From Membranipora membranacea (lineage: Eukaryota; Bryozoa; Gymnolaemata; Cheilostomatida; Membraniporidae), in NCBI GenBank assembly GCA_914767715.1, contig OU612069.1, forward strand, positions 16,551,387 through 16,615,386: 64,000 nt of DNA, read 5' to 3'. Below the pieces are notes generated by a model that saw nothing but the letters and a program-made list of their open reading frames with translations, searched no databases and was not told where the DNA came from. How positions within the stretch are numbered: position 1 is the stretch's first letter; each line of letters begins with the position of its first letter. A program made the translations under genes and the position numbers. Below, in pieces: positions 45,501-57,371 of this stretch.

Positions 45501-48500
45501 CGCATTTCATGCATTATATATCCTCGGTAACATACAGCATCTGACATGTCTGCACAAGAGACATTTTCACTGTATACACGCCTGTACATGTCTATCGATG
45601 AAATCATGCACTCTTCAGCTGCGCACAAATCTCCTAATTTAATGTAGTTTTCTCCCATTTTTTGAAGTAAGAGAGCAATCTTTGGATGATCGACAGTCTT
45701 ACTGTAGATGCGGCAGTAAGTTGCCTTTGAGCTCTCAAAGTATATTTTAGCCTGGTCATAATGCTGTTGTTTGTGGAAGGCCAACCCAACTACATAATAT
45801 CCATGTGCAGCTGCAGGTACTAAACTCTCCTCTCCATACAAATGTTCAAACATACTCTGATATTTTCTGCTGTATTTGATTGAGGCGGCATGGTCATACT
45901 GTTCATCATACAAATACGCCAGTGCCTCTATACATTCAAGCAATGCTGAGGTTGGCTGCTGTAAAATAAGAAGTCTTTCCTCTGTGGTCAATTTCTGTAG
46001 GTCTCTTCCAATGTTGCTTGCTTCTGAGCTGTCGATAGATTCACCATAATAATCATACTTCACTTCTTGGCTTGCCTTCATATAGAAATACTGAAGTGCC
46101 CTGAGAAGATAGTTTTCAGCTTTGTCACATTGTCTTAAGTCAACAAATAAGCGCCCTATGCTAAGCAAGTAATCTCCTGATGATTCTTCACCCACACCCT
46201 CCAAAGTGTTGAGTGCAGCGATCCGATCTCCTAGATGACGCTGGCAGGTAGCGATCCTTAGACACACTGATTTGGTCTTGTAGTATTTATCATTCTCTCT
46301 GAGATGAATGAGAACTTCCAGAGCTTGCCTGAAGTAAAAGTTATCTATGAAAATATTTGCTACCAGATACCTTATTTCTTTATTACAAATGGCGCTGTGA
46401 CTACCAAGCCAGTCTAGAATGTTCTCCTCGGCTAGGTGCTGCATTGGCCCGAAGTGCTGATTCAGCAAATTGAATGCTTGCATTGTGTGCCCAGTATGCT
46501 GGAGTGTCGATATCTTGCATAGGAATGTCTGGTCATTCGCATTCGCTGTTGTTTTATAACCCATACACACAGTACCCAATTGATCAGCGTTTACTTCCCC
46601 TAGTTTATCCTTTAAAGGAACCATCATATCAGCTAGTGCCAGGATAAGACCTGTGTGAACATACAATCTATTCCCAGGTGATTTACAATCAATCTTTAAT
46701 TTTGTAGTTTCTGTTGTTCGCTTCTCTGCTGTTGAAATCCTGTCATCTTGAGAGTCATGGTACAGGTAAGCTGAAAGTCTGACAAAACAGGCAACAGCAA
46801 GCTGAAAGATCAATGATTTATACAAATCCTCTGATATTTTCCCAGTTGAGTACAGGCGTTCTGCAGTTGTCCATGCATCTTTTCCAAACACCTGATGGAT
46901 CACGGCCAGATCATACATCAGTATTGAGGGAAATCTGTAGAGTTGCCTCTTCACGTCTACTGTATAGGCTTGATTCAGCAAGCGATCATCAGGGGTAAAG
47001 TCAAACTTCTTCATATCGTTTGCCAGCATGTCTATATTTGAATTTACCCGTGCTTCACTGATCTTGATAGACTGTATGTATTCCTTGAGGGTACAAAGTA
47101 GGTTACTATTCCCATCAGAATATACCTCTGTCATATAGGAGAGCATCGCTGTAAGATCACCTTTCAGGGAGTCCTTTGTAGGGTTATTTAGTACATGCTC
47201 ATATGCGATGCCTAAATCACTGGGAGTAGTTATGAAACTGCATTTATTACTGTTCTGTCCATTACCTGTTGGTATGTTGCCAGCCTCTGCAGACAAGCCG
47301 TCGATTTTGAATCCATTCTTTGATTCGTCGTCAAACCACCCATTCAGTTCTTCAATTGCCATATACTTAAGCTTAGTTTCCCCGAGATTACCTATTAGAA
47401 AATAGCTGGTCATTGCTAATTTCCTGAAATAGTCTTCAGTCTGCGGTGTTTTCTTCTCGATTAGAAATATGTATTCGAGATCAGAGTACGGGGTTGCCTC
47501 CCCTCGAGCTAGTGAGCCTATAGCTATAACTGAAAATCCACATGGTGGTTCCTGGACCAGAGTTTCCACACTTTTATCTATGATAGTGTGAACAAAGTTG
47601 ATCATTCTCTCCGTGCATAGTGTAGATACTGTTTGAGCAGAATCAACTAGCTGTCCCATCATATCTTCCGTTGGCATTGGTTCTTCTGAATTCACATCAA
47701 ATCGCATGGATAGTTCGTCAGTTACTTGATTTTGAATTCGAACCTCATCTCTTATCTTATGTAGATTGCTGAGAAGATCAGTAGTTATTTCCTGCTGTTG
47801 ATCATACCTGATCACAGCTGATCCTTTCCAGAATGTCTGCTGAACCTGGAATACTCTTTCTTTCCAGCCGTCATATCCTGGTTTTCTCACTGACACAGAG
47901 TTGAAGAGTGTGTGTGCCTGTAAAATGAAAATATGACTCCGATTATAGTACAAAGTAGCAAAGCACTTGTTGGCTTTGAGAATGCGTTTGCAAGTGTAGG
48001 GAGAGCATTGGATGGAATCACTTCGCAACCAGCATAATGTCTTCCGTTATACATCAGAGGATTTGTAAGACATCTGATTTGCTTTATTATTGCAACAAGT
48101 CGCGCGCCTGTCATGATTGAGATAACTTTGCGTTTGGATTTTATTTTTCATAGTGTGGTGGATTTTTCACCGCAGCTGGACAGTCAAAATTTATTCCACT
48201 TAAATTCATGTTGTAATCATGTTATTTGTCTTCACGTTAGGAGGACTCATCATTTTAGTAAATTTCCAATTTTAGTTTTATCAAACCCACCCAGTATTTT
48301 CAATTTCATAGCCATGAACTTTTCCTTAGCAGTAACATATTACACATGCCTCACATGATCATTGTTAACCTAAATACTATGTTTTAACAATGATTTTAAT
48401 AACTCAACACTAGTGGAATCAAATCAGCTAGTATTTTGCAGCTGAAGCTGCCACACCTTATATATTGAACAAACCAATAGAAAACAATACAGTGCCATAG

Positions 48501-49474
48501 GGAGTTAAACCCACTGAAGTAAGTGTTCTTGAGTTCTGCCTGCTGGCTGACCTCCCTGCCTTGTCATAAATTTGCCTTGTACTCTGTTGTTTGGCTGTTG
48601 TTTGGCACACTTGTCTTGCCAGATAAATTAGGTTACTATCTTGTCCATAACCCCCTCAATTTATCTTGCCTGATAAAATAGCTTACTAGTTTGTCCATAT
48701 CCCCCCCCCCCCCCATTTGTCTTGCCTGGTAAATTAGGTCACTAGCTGTCCATACCCCCTCCTAGATCGCCAGATAAATAAAGTTACTATATTTCTCCAT
48801 ATCTCCCTCCTCCCAAATTCAGTCCCAAAGTCAGGTCAATAGTATTCCCACTAAGATAGAGTCAGCGTACTTGTTACATTCCGACAAAGATAGTGTCGGC
48901 GATTCCCAATTGATCGGACATTGAATTTGAATATTGCTTTACAATCAGCAGCATCTTTATATCAATTATTTCTTCTTTAAAAACATTTTTTTGCCTAAAA
49001 TTAAAAAAATCACACTGCTCAGGACAAGCTGCTCAATCTATTATAATTTTCAAACTCAAAATCAGATCAGAATGGATGGAGTTATTGACAGAAAACCTGG
49101 ATTTTAGACAGTAAATCAACAATAGCATCATTGCTTCTACACCTTCCAATGTCGTTACGTTGCCCACAATTAAATGCCTCAATGCTAATGCTGCATATTG
49201 TGTCCTGTCTAGGTTTTATTAAGTCTATGGTAAGAGCACTGATTAGTTTTATTATACCAACAGATTGCTGTCGTCATGCTTCGGATAATTTTATTATTTT
49301 ATTATAGCTTACCCTCAGACAATCTGTCCAGTCGTCAGTTTTCTGATATTTCTTGTAATAAAACTCTGCTAGTCGTACCAAGTGCTTCACTTGGACCTCC
49401 AGATTATATTTACCTCCAACACTGCAGGAGTAATCCCTCTTGAACTCATGTAAATAATCCTCGTTATAAATCAT
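44521..49474 (-). CDS. DUF294/GlnD-type nucleotidyltransferase fused to kinesin-light-chain-like TPRs
   Basis: Minus strand. Exon 1 is 49474-49313 (54 codons from ATG after an AG acceptor; it may be preceded by more 5' exon). Exon 2 starts at 47917 (acceptor TTTTACAG|GCA, phase 0) and runs as one long frame. About residue 188 is the nucleotidyltransferase signature IGSLARGEATPYSDLEYIFL (GS, RGE, then D.E metal ligands). A GFKIDGLSAEAGNIPTGN segment, helical segments and about seven 44-residue TPR units (HGENSDHSDIA..LNNLG) follow. One extra base at about 45045 shifts the frame after the third unit, and the rest continues at 45012-44521. The tail is basic then hydrophobic (RRRIHWIIILSVLCIC). 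DUF294 proteins are GlnD-like nucleotidyltransferases, and TPRs bind partners. Substrate and function are unknown. The gene works only if the frameshift is an assembly error. Confidence 0.8.
48608..48815 (+). repeat. Minisatellite, about 51-bp unit, with C-run
   Basis: Four diverged units of the form TTGTCTTGCC.GATAAATTAG followed by GTTACTA.CTTGTCCATA and CCCCCTC. The second unit has expanded its C tract at 48701-48714. Confidence 0.75.
48905..49230. repeat. Tc1/mariner-like MITE, partial copy, in intron of the nucleotidyltransferase-TPR gene
   Basis: The right end CCTGTCTAGG...AAGTCTATGG followed by TA, and the CTTCTACACCTTCCAATG segment, match 32458-32927. The left terminus is missing. 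It lies in the single intron between 47917 and 49313. Confidence 0.7.
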
Positions 49475-50097
49475 CTGAAAGACAAGATAAAAATGTCTGT
49501 GCAATATCAACGGTCAATAATTGTGAGGCCCCCTAAAATGTGTTCATGACGGATATGATTGATTTTCTTATACATGTAAATTGTAATTACCTTCCCTTCA
49601 TCATAGAAGATCAGAAGTAGTCCAGAATAACCAACAGATAGCTTTCAGTTTATTTTAATGGCTTTAGGGCAAAAATTTGACAGTGTTTATATGTGTAGAT
49701 AGTTTGTATAAATACTATGTCATAGTTTCTACACCTCTCAGTTTGCCAGTTAGGGAGATAATCAGGTTTTAACTGGAGAAAATAGGAGGAGATAAATCAT
49801 AATAATTGCCCATGGAATCCCAGTATTTTGCCTGAGAATACCAAATCATTCCCATTCATACATTTTCAGCTCAGTTTAAATTGGAGGAATTGGAGCAAGA
49901 TTGTAAATCGTATTGCAGGGTGAAATGTTATGAGACAGGTTACAATTATGACTCAAAGTCAAATTAAGTCAGCAAATGTATATGCAGAGAGATGTGAGTG
50001 CATCTTAGAAAGATTTTCAAAGGCTGCAGCAACCAAATTCTATCCAATAGAGGGAAATTGTATTTGATATGACCTCTTAAACAACCATTGCTACAGG

Positions 50098-50177
50098 AGT
50101 TTGTGGTCAACTGTTTTGTGAGAGGGCTGCATCCAGAGAAGCTGGCAAAGGAAGAAGCTGCTACTGGAATTTCAAGG
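50098..50177 (+). other. Possible isolated exon or gag-like fragment
   Basis: After a TGCTACAG acceptor-like site the frame reads EFVVNCFVRGLHPEKLAKEE followed by AATGISR and a GTAAAA donor-like site. FV.GL.P..L resembles retroelement gag proteins, but the piece is only 27 codons and stands alone. Confidence 0.25.
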
Positions 50178-50985
50178 GTAAAATTTTCAAACATTTGTAT
50201 TAACTCCTTGGTTATAATGAAACCAGCACATTTACCACATGCAGACTTATTTCATTCACTTTACAGCTGGTGTAACATATAAATCAGATGACTTCGTCAA
50301 CGACTATGGGATGCGAAATAAGTAGAGACAGCAAAGCTCAGACATTTCTATAATAGAATCGCTAATGTCGTTTTCCCCTGTTTTCGTAAGTTAACCATGT
50401 TGACGTCCCTTGTTTATGGTACTGAATTAACTGTTGTTTCCTATGACAAGAACATGATTATTCGAAGTGACATTTTGATATCATAGAAAATAACAAATGT
50501 ACAGTTGACGTGTTTTGGCCTGTGGTGTCTAATATAAAAGCGCTGGGAGCCCAATGCATGACAAGCTGTTTGGAACCAAAACTTAAAAGCCAAAGTATTG
50601 GGTAAAAGACTGCTGCATTTTCGTATCACAGTTGGCTGTATTTTATACACCATCGTTATACCAGGTTGGTTGAAATGAAATTTAGTGATTAAGTAAAACA
50701 CATAGTTGGAATTCTTCTCCCATGACCTTGTAAATAGAACCTGGATGATGCAAGAAAATATCGTACACTGGCAAAATAACCCAGTACATGGCCATTAAAA
50801 TCAATTGGTAATCCTATTTGTAATGGTATTGACCTAATCATTTTGTTCTGTCTGATGATCTGAGTCTATGAACTAGGCCACATGACTGCTTCTCAAGACC
50901 CAAAGTTACCCCCCCCCCCCCCCCCCGATACCGCCTCGTAACATCTAACAGGCCTTGCAGTTCCCCGAGACTGCATGCAGGCTCT

Positions 50986-51207
50986 CGGCCTATTGGCTAA
51001 GATCAAAGTGTCATGGCCAATGGCTGATTAGTGCCTGTCACAGTTTCTGGTAGCTTGCTGCAAACTCACGATTAGGAGGTCCACCATGGCCTCACCTCTA
51101 GGATGCATTCTAGTTTACTAGGGTGTATCATACTCTCAGTACGAGGACTGCGGGCAACTTGCGTCCCTCTTTAGGGGCAGCCCACCCTCTGTTTTGTCAT
51201 TAACAGG
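50986..51207 (+). mobile_element. U2-snRNA-like SINE, copy 2, with target duplication
   Basis: CTCTCGGCCTATTGGCTAAG followed by ATCAAAGTGT at the head, then the same body as copy 1 at 43266-43478. A 13-bp direct repeat GCATGCAGGCTCT flanks it at 50973-50985 and 51208-51220, overlapping the first bases of the U2-like head. This shows insertion by target-primed reverse transcription. Confidence 0.8.
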
Positions 51208-51220
51208 GCATGCAGGCTCT

Positions 51221-52735
51221 GCACGATATCGTACTTACACAGCTGCTGTGATTGGTGTTTTTTAGCCTTCCCCCCCACCTGACTCCAAGGACTTGACATT
51301 ATGTCTTTTAATGAGAAATAACACACTGTGAAGGGTACAATTCTTTTGTGACGGTGACCATCCAATAGTCTGGGCAACTGGGGTGTAGGGAAGGCAACTG
51401 GAAATTTCACAGACATGAATATAATATATATAGCTGAGGTTCTAGTGTTAATAATTTTGTAGGTTTGTGATGGTAGCAACTCTGCTCCAGCAACCGTTTC
51501 CTGTGATTGAGATTCATTGGCCAACAATGGATGTATTATTTTAGATATTACACCTGGATATCTATTTTTCCCACCCAGTGCCTCGGCGGTTGAGGGTGGG
51601 ATATCTACGCACAAGTGTTAGAAGTGGAAAATATGAGGTAGAGGGATGACGACCAGGCAGAGTCCCAGCCGCCAGAGCTCTGTGGTGATTACAATTGAAA
51701 ATTATCAAGTTGAGCCATATTTTGGAAAACTTATATTGTTACTATCAGCTGGCTGTAAGGAAGGAAGGCAGGGGACACCATCCCCTTGTATCTCTCTAAA
51801 TTCTAACACTGTCTACGCATATAGATGTCAATGAGACCTACACACTATCATTCATTAGATTTCCAGTTTAACAGGTTTAATAGCCTATTACACTGGTCTA
51901 AATATTTACAGAATAAGTCAGAGCGGCTAAAATTCTGAGACCGCGAGAACTATCAGAGCCCTGCACATATTATTCAAAAGACGCTACAAAGGAGGAAAAC
52001 AATTTTTATAATAGGATAGAGGGAGATTGAATGTGATTGGAATACTTTGAAATCCAAACAAGATGTGTTATGACTTGTGCTATTCAGGCCTACCATAAAG
52101 AGTGAAATCTTTCTCTTTTTTTTTCTTCTTGATGATATTCTAAGTTTTCTCAGGGGAGATAAAGTTACGGTATGGTACTCCCATTCGACTCATTCTGATT
52201 CCCCTCTTCTGTTCACACATTAGCCAATGTCATTGAATACATTATATTTTCTGATTCTTAGTTGAGCTACAAAATCTTCTCTGGACATTGTTGTACACGG
52301 TTTTCAGAAGCAGTCAGCCCCAACTAATTTATATTGTGTGGAGCAAGCCGATAGAAGTTGGTTGGATGCATGCCGAAGTGGTTTTTTGAAGAAAACAATT
52401 TATCTAGTATGTATGAATATATACAGTAACTTTACAGTATAATTATTATAATATCAAGGCTCGAAGGGTGAGGTTTCAAACAGACATTACACAACAGGCG
52501 ATACTAAGGCAAAACAATTGAATTATTTAACAATAATTGGAGCTATCTCCTCAATATCTTTTTAATTTTAAAATTTAGTTTCTCTTGAACTGAGGTGTAG
52601 AGCTAAGACATACTATTGACACAACCTACCTACACATATAAATGCTGCCAAATTGCTGCCCACTTCCGTTATAATGAACTGAACCATCTGGACTAAAACC
52701 CTGAATAACTTTCTAACTGGCAGACTCAGAGGTGT
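51221..52735. other. No gene recognised
   Basis: AT-rich sequence. The open frame at 51614-51171 overlaps the SINE and is not supported as a gene. Confidence 0.45.
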
Positions 52736-53058
52736 CTAAGTCTAAGTCGTCATTGCGGAGAGGGCTACCCCTCTAGAGTACAGGTACAGGGACCCATGGT
52801 ACTCCAGTCGCAGCCTATGCCCTTGCCCACCGGAATTCCGGCTACATTTTTTATCGAAGAGGCAGAGGGGGATCTTTTAACTGCATGTGGGGTGTGCAAA
52901 CACACAGGGGACCTCCGGTATTTGTAGTCCTGTTCCGCACGGACCTGGCTAGGATGAATGGCGCGCCAGTACCAAATCAGAAATGAATGCCGGCTCCGGG
53001 AATTGAACCTTGGCATCACAGATCATAAGTCCTCACCCTTAACCATCAGACCACCCCT
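52736..53058 (-). mobile_element. tRNA-derived SINE
   Basis: On the minus strand the head has an A box (TGGTCTGATGGTTAAGG) and a B box (GGTTCAATTCC) about 30 bp apart. A unique body of about 230 bp follows, with a TTAGACTTAGAC tail. Imperfect 13-bp direct repeats GACTCAGAGGTGT (52723-52735) and GACTCAGAGATGT (53059-53071) flank it. The head no longer folds as a clean tRNA. Confidence 0.75.
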
Positions 53059-53071
53059 GACTCAGAGATGT

Positions 53072-56000
53072 AGAAACCAGATATTTGAAATCAGCATAAA
53101 ATTCTGATCTAGAAAAATTTAATTCTATATTCCCCAATTCCGTTAAAATAAACACATTTTTTTGAGCACTTATAGCTAGGTGTCTTCTGGACTAATGTTT
53201 TGTTTTTAATGAAGATATGAGAAGGATCAAAGTCTCCTCTAGCCTTGTTTTGCCATCAGGGCGTGGAAACCTTAGCAAAATAAATGTTCATAAGTCTGCT
53301 ACAAACAGTCCACTATACGCGGATCTCATCAGTTTTACACTCAAATTTCAGACTCAACGTTTTGCATATTGAAGGACAGATTCATGTTGTATCTAAGTTG
53401 TTTTAACCAAATCTTTGAGATTTAGGGTGGACGGGGGAGTCGAAACAAAATGTTGCTCTTTCTGCCAACCTATAGAAAAAAATGCAGCAATAGCAAATCC
53501 GTCATGAATTGGGTAGAGGGCAATGATCAAGGTAAATGTAATCACTTAATAAATTCAGCTGGATTAGTGGTTTAATACGCAGCATGGATGTTTTTGGGGA
53601 TATTGAATCAGTATACAAACTTGTCTTTGTCTATAGTTGTGTCAGTAACTTGATCTGTCTATAATTCTGCTCTATCTGACGTCCCAGTAACGACCTTTAA
53701 AAACTCAGGCAAGCTATTTGTCAATTGTTTACAAGTGGTTGGCTGTAGCATTACTAAACTTTTGGACAAATTGAGTATGAGAAATTGTTTCCAGCAATCA
53801 TACATAAATTCCCATAAGCTTTTTCAGGGCCTGATATGTTCCCTTAATCCATGAATATATATCAGTGCATTTAGCTGTAGTTGTTTCCTGCTCTCATCTG
53901 GTAGAAGGTTAATGTGTTGGTACATTTTATTCATTTGTCAATCTAGAAGCTTCCTCGTTGTGCAATATTTTCAGATATTTATTAGGACCCTTTTTGCGTA
54001 CAGGTCATGCTTTACATTGCGCTCACAATAAGCTGTTATTCGATGCTATGAATGCAAAAAATCTGCGGTGTTGGAGCATGCTAGGTTTGCTTGTTATGCC
54101 GGTATGAGGACGTTAATTCTTAGTTAGTAGGTACATATTGAAGACAGTTTCATTTTAGTTTAGCATACACATTATTTACTGCTCCATCGAAACAATCTTT
54201 ACTCATGTTGCTTGATTTGGAAAATAAATAGGTCACAGCTGTTGGTTGTTAATGTAGTTTTCATGTTAGAAAGGTTGGAAATAATATGGCCTTGAATGTG
54301 AAATTATGACAACTTCTGGGTGTCGGGAAAACATCACGTTTCACTTTCATCTTGGTATGACAATGGTACATTATAACTCATTGTAAAAGATTGTCTTTGC
54401 TATTGTCTTGAGCTCGTAATTCTGAATCGCGATAGTGTGAAAAGTGACCACAGAGGTGAATTGTAAACAAACAAAAAATTCCACCTAGCCTGGGACGGCG
54501 GTTAAAATATACCCATCCTATCTTATATCTTTTATCTATATCATGCTGTGTTGTAACAATATTAATAATTAGTGGAAGAGTGTTTGTGACTTGAATCGTT
54601 TGGTTACGAATTAGGAGACAAGCTTATCAAGCTTGTCCAGACAGGCTAAGCTGAAATGTGAGTGCGGCTGTATTCATAAATCCAGAAAATCAATTCATTC
54701 ATATGACAAAGCTATGCCTCGCACGACCTGTTTTCTTACCTGCATAAATGCTATGCACAAATGATGCACTGCAGGCTAAACTGACTATTGCAGGTTCTCT
54801 ATCAATTGTCTTGTTACCAATCAGTCACATCACATACTGATACCTACAGCGTTGCTTTTCTTGCCATACACTTCTTAATTGGTTGTGAGCGTTCACAGAT
54901 AAAAGGAAAGACCCTAGAACGCCTATAACTAGTAAATTCTACCTATCTTTGGAGACATTTGATTCAATTTTTCATTTTACTTACCTTGCATTAGATACAG
55001 CGATTTGATTGTGTTCTATATAAGAAAGTACATGCCAAATATGAGTCCTGCTCTGTAATCCGCCTAGAAAATGAATAGTTTTTGGCTTCCAGTTAGGCTA
55101 TTGCTGTTAGAAGTTACTGGCACCTCTACAGTATTCAGCAAAGTGATTGTAACAGGGAATTGTATTTGTTCCCTATGTAAGCTTGTTAGCTTCCTTGTGC
55201 ATCAGCTGACCTAAATACTGCATCAAGACTGTCTTCCCCTATCAATTTTATATCGTAGCTAGCCCAACTCTACTGATGCAAACGGTATAGATGTGTGTTT
55301 AATGAACTGTTACAATAACACACCAATACAGTCATAGTGAGTGGCTAGCAGTAATTACTGCAGGCATCACCATATTATAACCTGTCATCGCCATATCAAT
55401 GGTGTCAACATCAATCACATCAATAACATTTGACAGGCTCTATACTATCCATTTCATTGGACAACCAAGCAAGCGGAGTAGCAGGAATATTCTTGTATAT
55501 ATATTATGACTACAGACTGAGAAAAGGCGCGGATAAATGTCAAATTTTTGACATTCCATTGCAACAAGCCAGTGAGTTGGCCACCATGAACCAGATAGGA
55601 ACACCAGTGTGCAATATACTACGGCCTAAATAATTACAAGTATACCATTGTACGACATGTCAATAGTATCAAAATACCAACAGATAGCCCAGTTTGAGTA
55701 GGGGTTGGCTCAGTTGGTAATAGCCGTAACTACCTTAGCGAGAATGCGTTATTCCTTGGTACAAATATACTGCAGTACAATGACACATGAAGCTTGGTCG
55801 GATTTATGCTCCAACCTACCTACCTACTTACCTACCTACCTACCTACCTACCCAATTATTCAATTGTTTAAATGTTCACATTTTCTTTTGCCCACTTAAC
55901 TCGCTCTCTACCTGAAACCATGGGCTCTATCATGGAGTAGTAAATAAAATGAAGAAATTCAAAAAAGAAGTCGGACACAACAACTATAGATGGCACATTT

Positions 56001-56433
56001 TACAAAAAAATCTATTGGCCTACTTTGCAGTGCACGGCTCTGGCGATTGTTGCGGAGAGGGCGTGTGGAGGTGATAGGTTTGATGATACTCTTCATAGGA
56101 CATGGATACCTACCCCAACCCCTGAGGTAACTGGGCAGGCTTATAAGAAATCAAGGGAATTAACTCTTGCCATCCTGTTCCTCTGTACTAAAATTTTTAA
56201 GTGCCCAATAATTGCAAACTAAAACTTATAAACTATCAGTATGGTACTTACACATAAACATTTATACATACTTGTACACAAATTTATGTTGATGTACCTA
56301 CATAACCATTGCTCATGTATCAATATTTTATTATCGAGGGTTCATGGCATAACCTCACATCAAGATTTCTTGCATGGGTATAATCATTGATATGAATTCA
56401 TGAATATATATCAGTGTATTATTAACATGTTAG
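53072..56433. other. Gene-poor stretch
   Basis: No exons recognised. Holds a CTAC tetranucleotide array at 55815-55853. A weak tRNA A-box-like sequence (TTGGCTCAGTTGGTAA) near 55705 has no convincing B box. Confidence 0.5.
55815..55853 (+). repeat. CTAC microsatellite
   Basis: About nine tandem CCTA/CTAC units with one interruption (CTTA). Confidence 0.9.
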
Positions 56434-57371
56434 TTAGCTCAAAATATTTAACTCCATTCGCCGTGGGTGGAGCTGAGCAAAGAGATTTACAATGTGTTCA
56501 ACATCTATTTCCATGCTTCGATGGATGCTCATCATTGCGAGAGCGTCTAGTCTCTCGGAGCTCTGTGCAGCACGAAGGTAAGTGTTCAGCCTCCTGAGTC
56601 CACTGAACGATCGCTCACACTCACAGTTGGTCACAGGCCACGTGCAGGCGATAGATAGCATGATATAAATATTCGGATAAATGTCAGAGTCAAGTAATTT
56701 GATAGAAGTTGAAGTAAAGGTAGAGTTGAAGGCAATTCCTTAAGTTTCCTGCACATGGCCTGCCAGCGTTTGTATTTCTGTTGAAACATCTCTGGTGACG
56801 GCATGTCATCACGATACAATTCTATAACCTCACCAAAGTTTACCATAGCTGCAGGCTTACATACCTCAGAAGGCACCAAGTAGAGCACTTTAATGGCTGC
56901 TCCGCATAATCCTTAAGATAAATTGAGGTAGGATAAAGGTAGCGTACTTCCTAAATGTCCCAGTTAACAAGGCCTCGTCTCATTATTATTTGCTTCTTAG
57001 TCTCATCTACCTTTGCTGATATGTCCAAAGATAAGTCTATTGGGTCGATTCTAACAAAGATGGACACAACTTTTTGTACTCCGTTTCAAACATGGATACC
57101 ACGAACAATATATAAAATTAAGGTTCAGCTCACTATCAAACATACTATCCAGTTCTGATATGATGTGGTCTAGCATGGGAATAAAGCTGCTGATTCTATA
57201 GTAGTCTTCTGTGCTGACAGCAGGGGCATTAGGCCTGTGCATGCTTCTGGTTACGGATCTTGGTTTTATCGGCTCCACATTCACGGTTCCTGCCATATCT
57301 CTAGCCATCGTGTACCAAAGCCCATCTTCAGCTTCTCTCATATTGCTGTAAAACTCTTTTTCCTTTGCCAC
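56434..57371 (-). pseudogene. hAT-family transposase relic (ZMYM1-like C-terminal region)
   Basis: Three minus-strand frames (57371-57051, 56888-56631, 56661-56434) follow the order of one protein: VTRSMHRPNAPAVSTEDYYR and SFIPMLDHIISELDSMF, then FGEVIELYRDDMPS and WQAMCRKLKELPSTLPLL, then CTWPVTNCECERSFSGLRRL and NTYLRA...ERLDALAMMSIHR. The last part is the hAT C-terminal dimerisation domain, with its usual P.....ERSFS.L...K...R pattern. Frameshifts separate the pieces and the N-terminal zinc finger and catalytic region are not seen, so it is inactive. Confidence 0.8.

Noticed and set aside
45241-45642. Plus-strand frame over the second TPR array
   Set aside because: The same antisense effect as in the first array.
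55701-55790. tRNA-like A-box sequence TTGGCTCAGTTGGTAA
   Set aside because: No B box at the right distance and no cloverleaf. It could be a SINE fragment, but the evidence is too weak.
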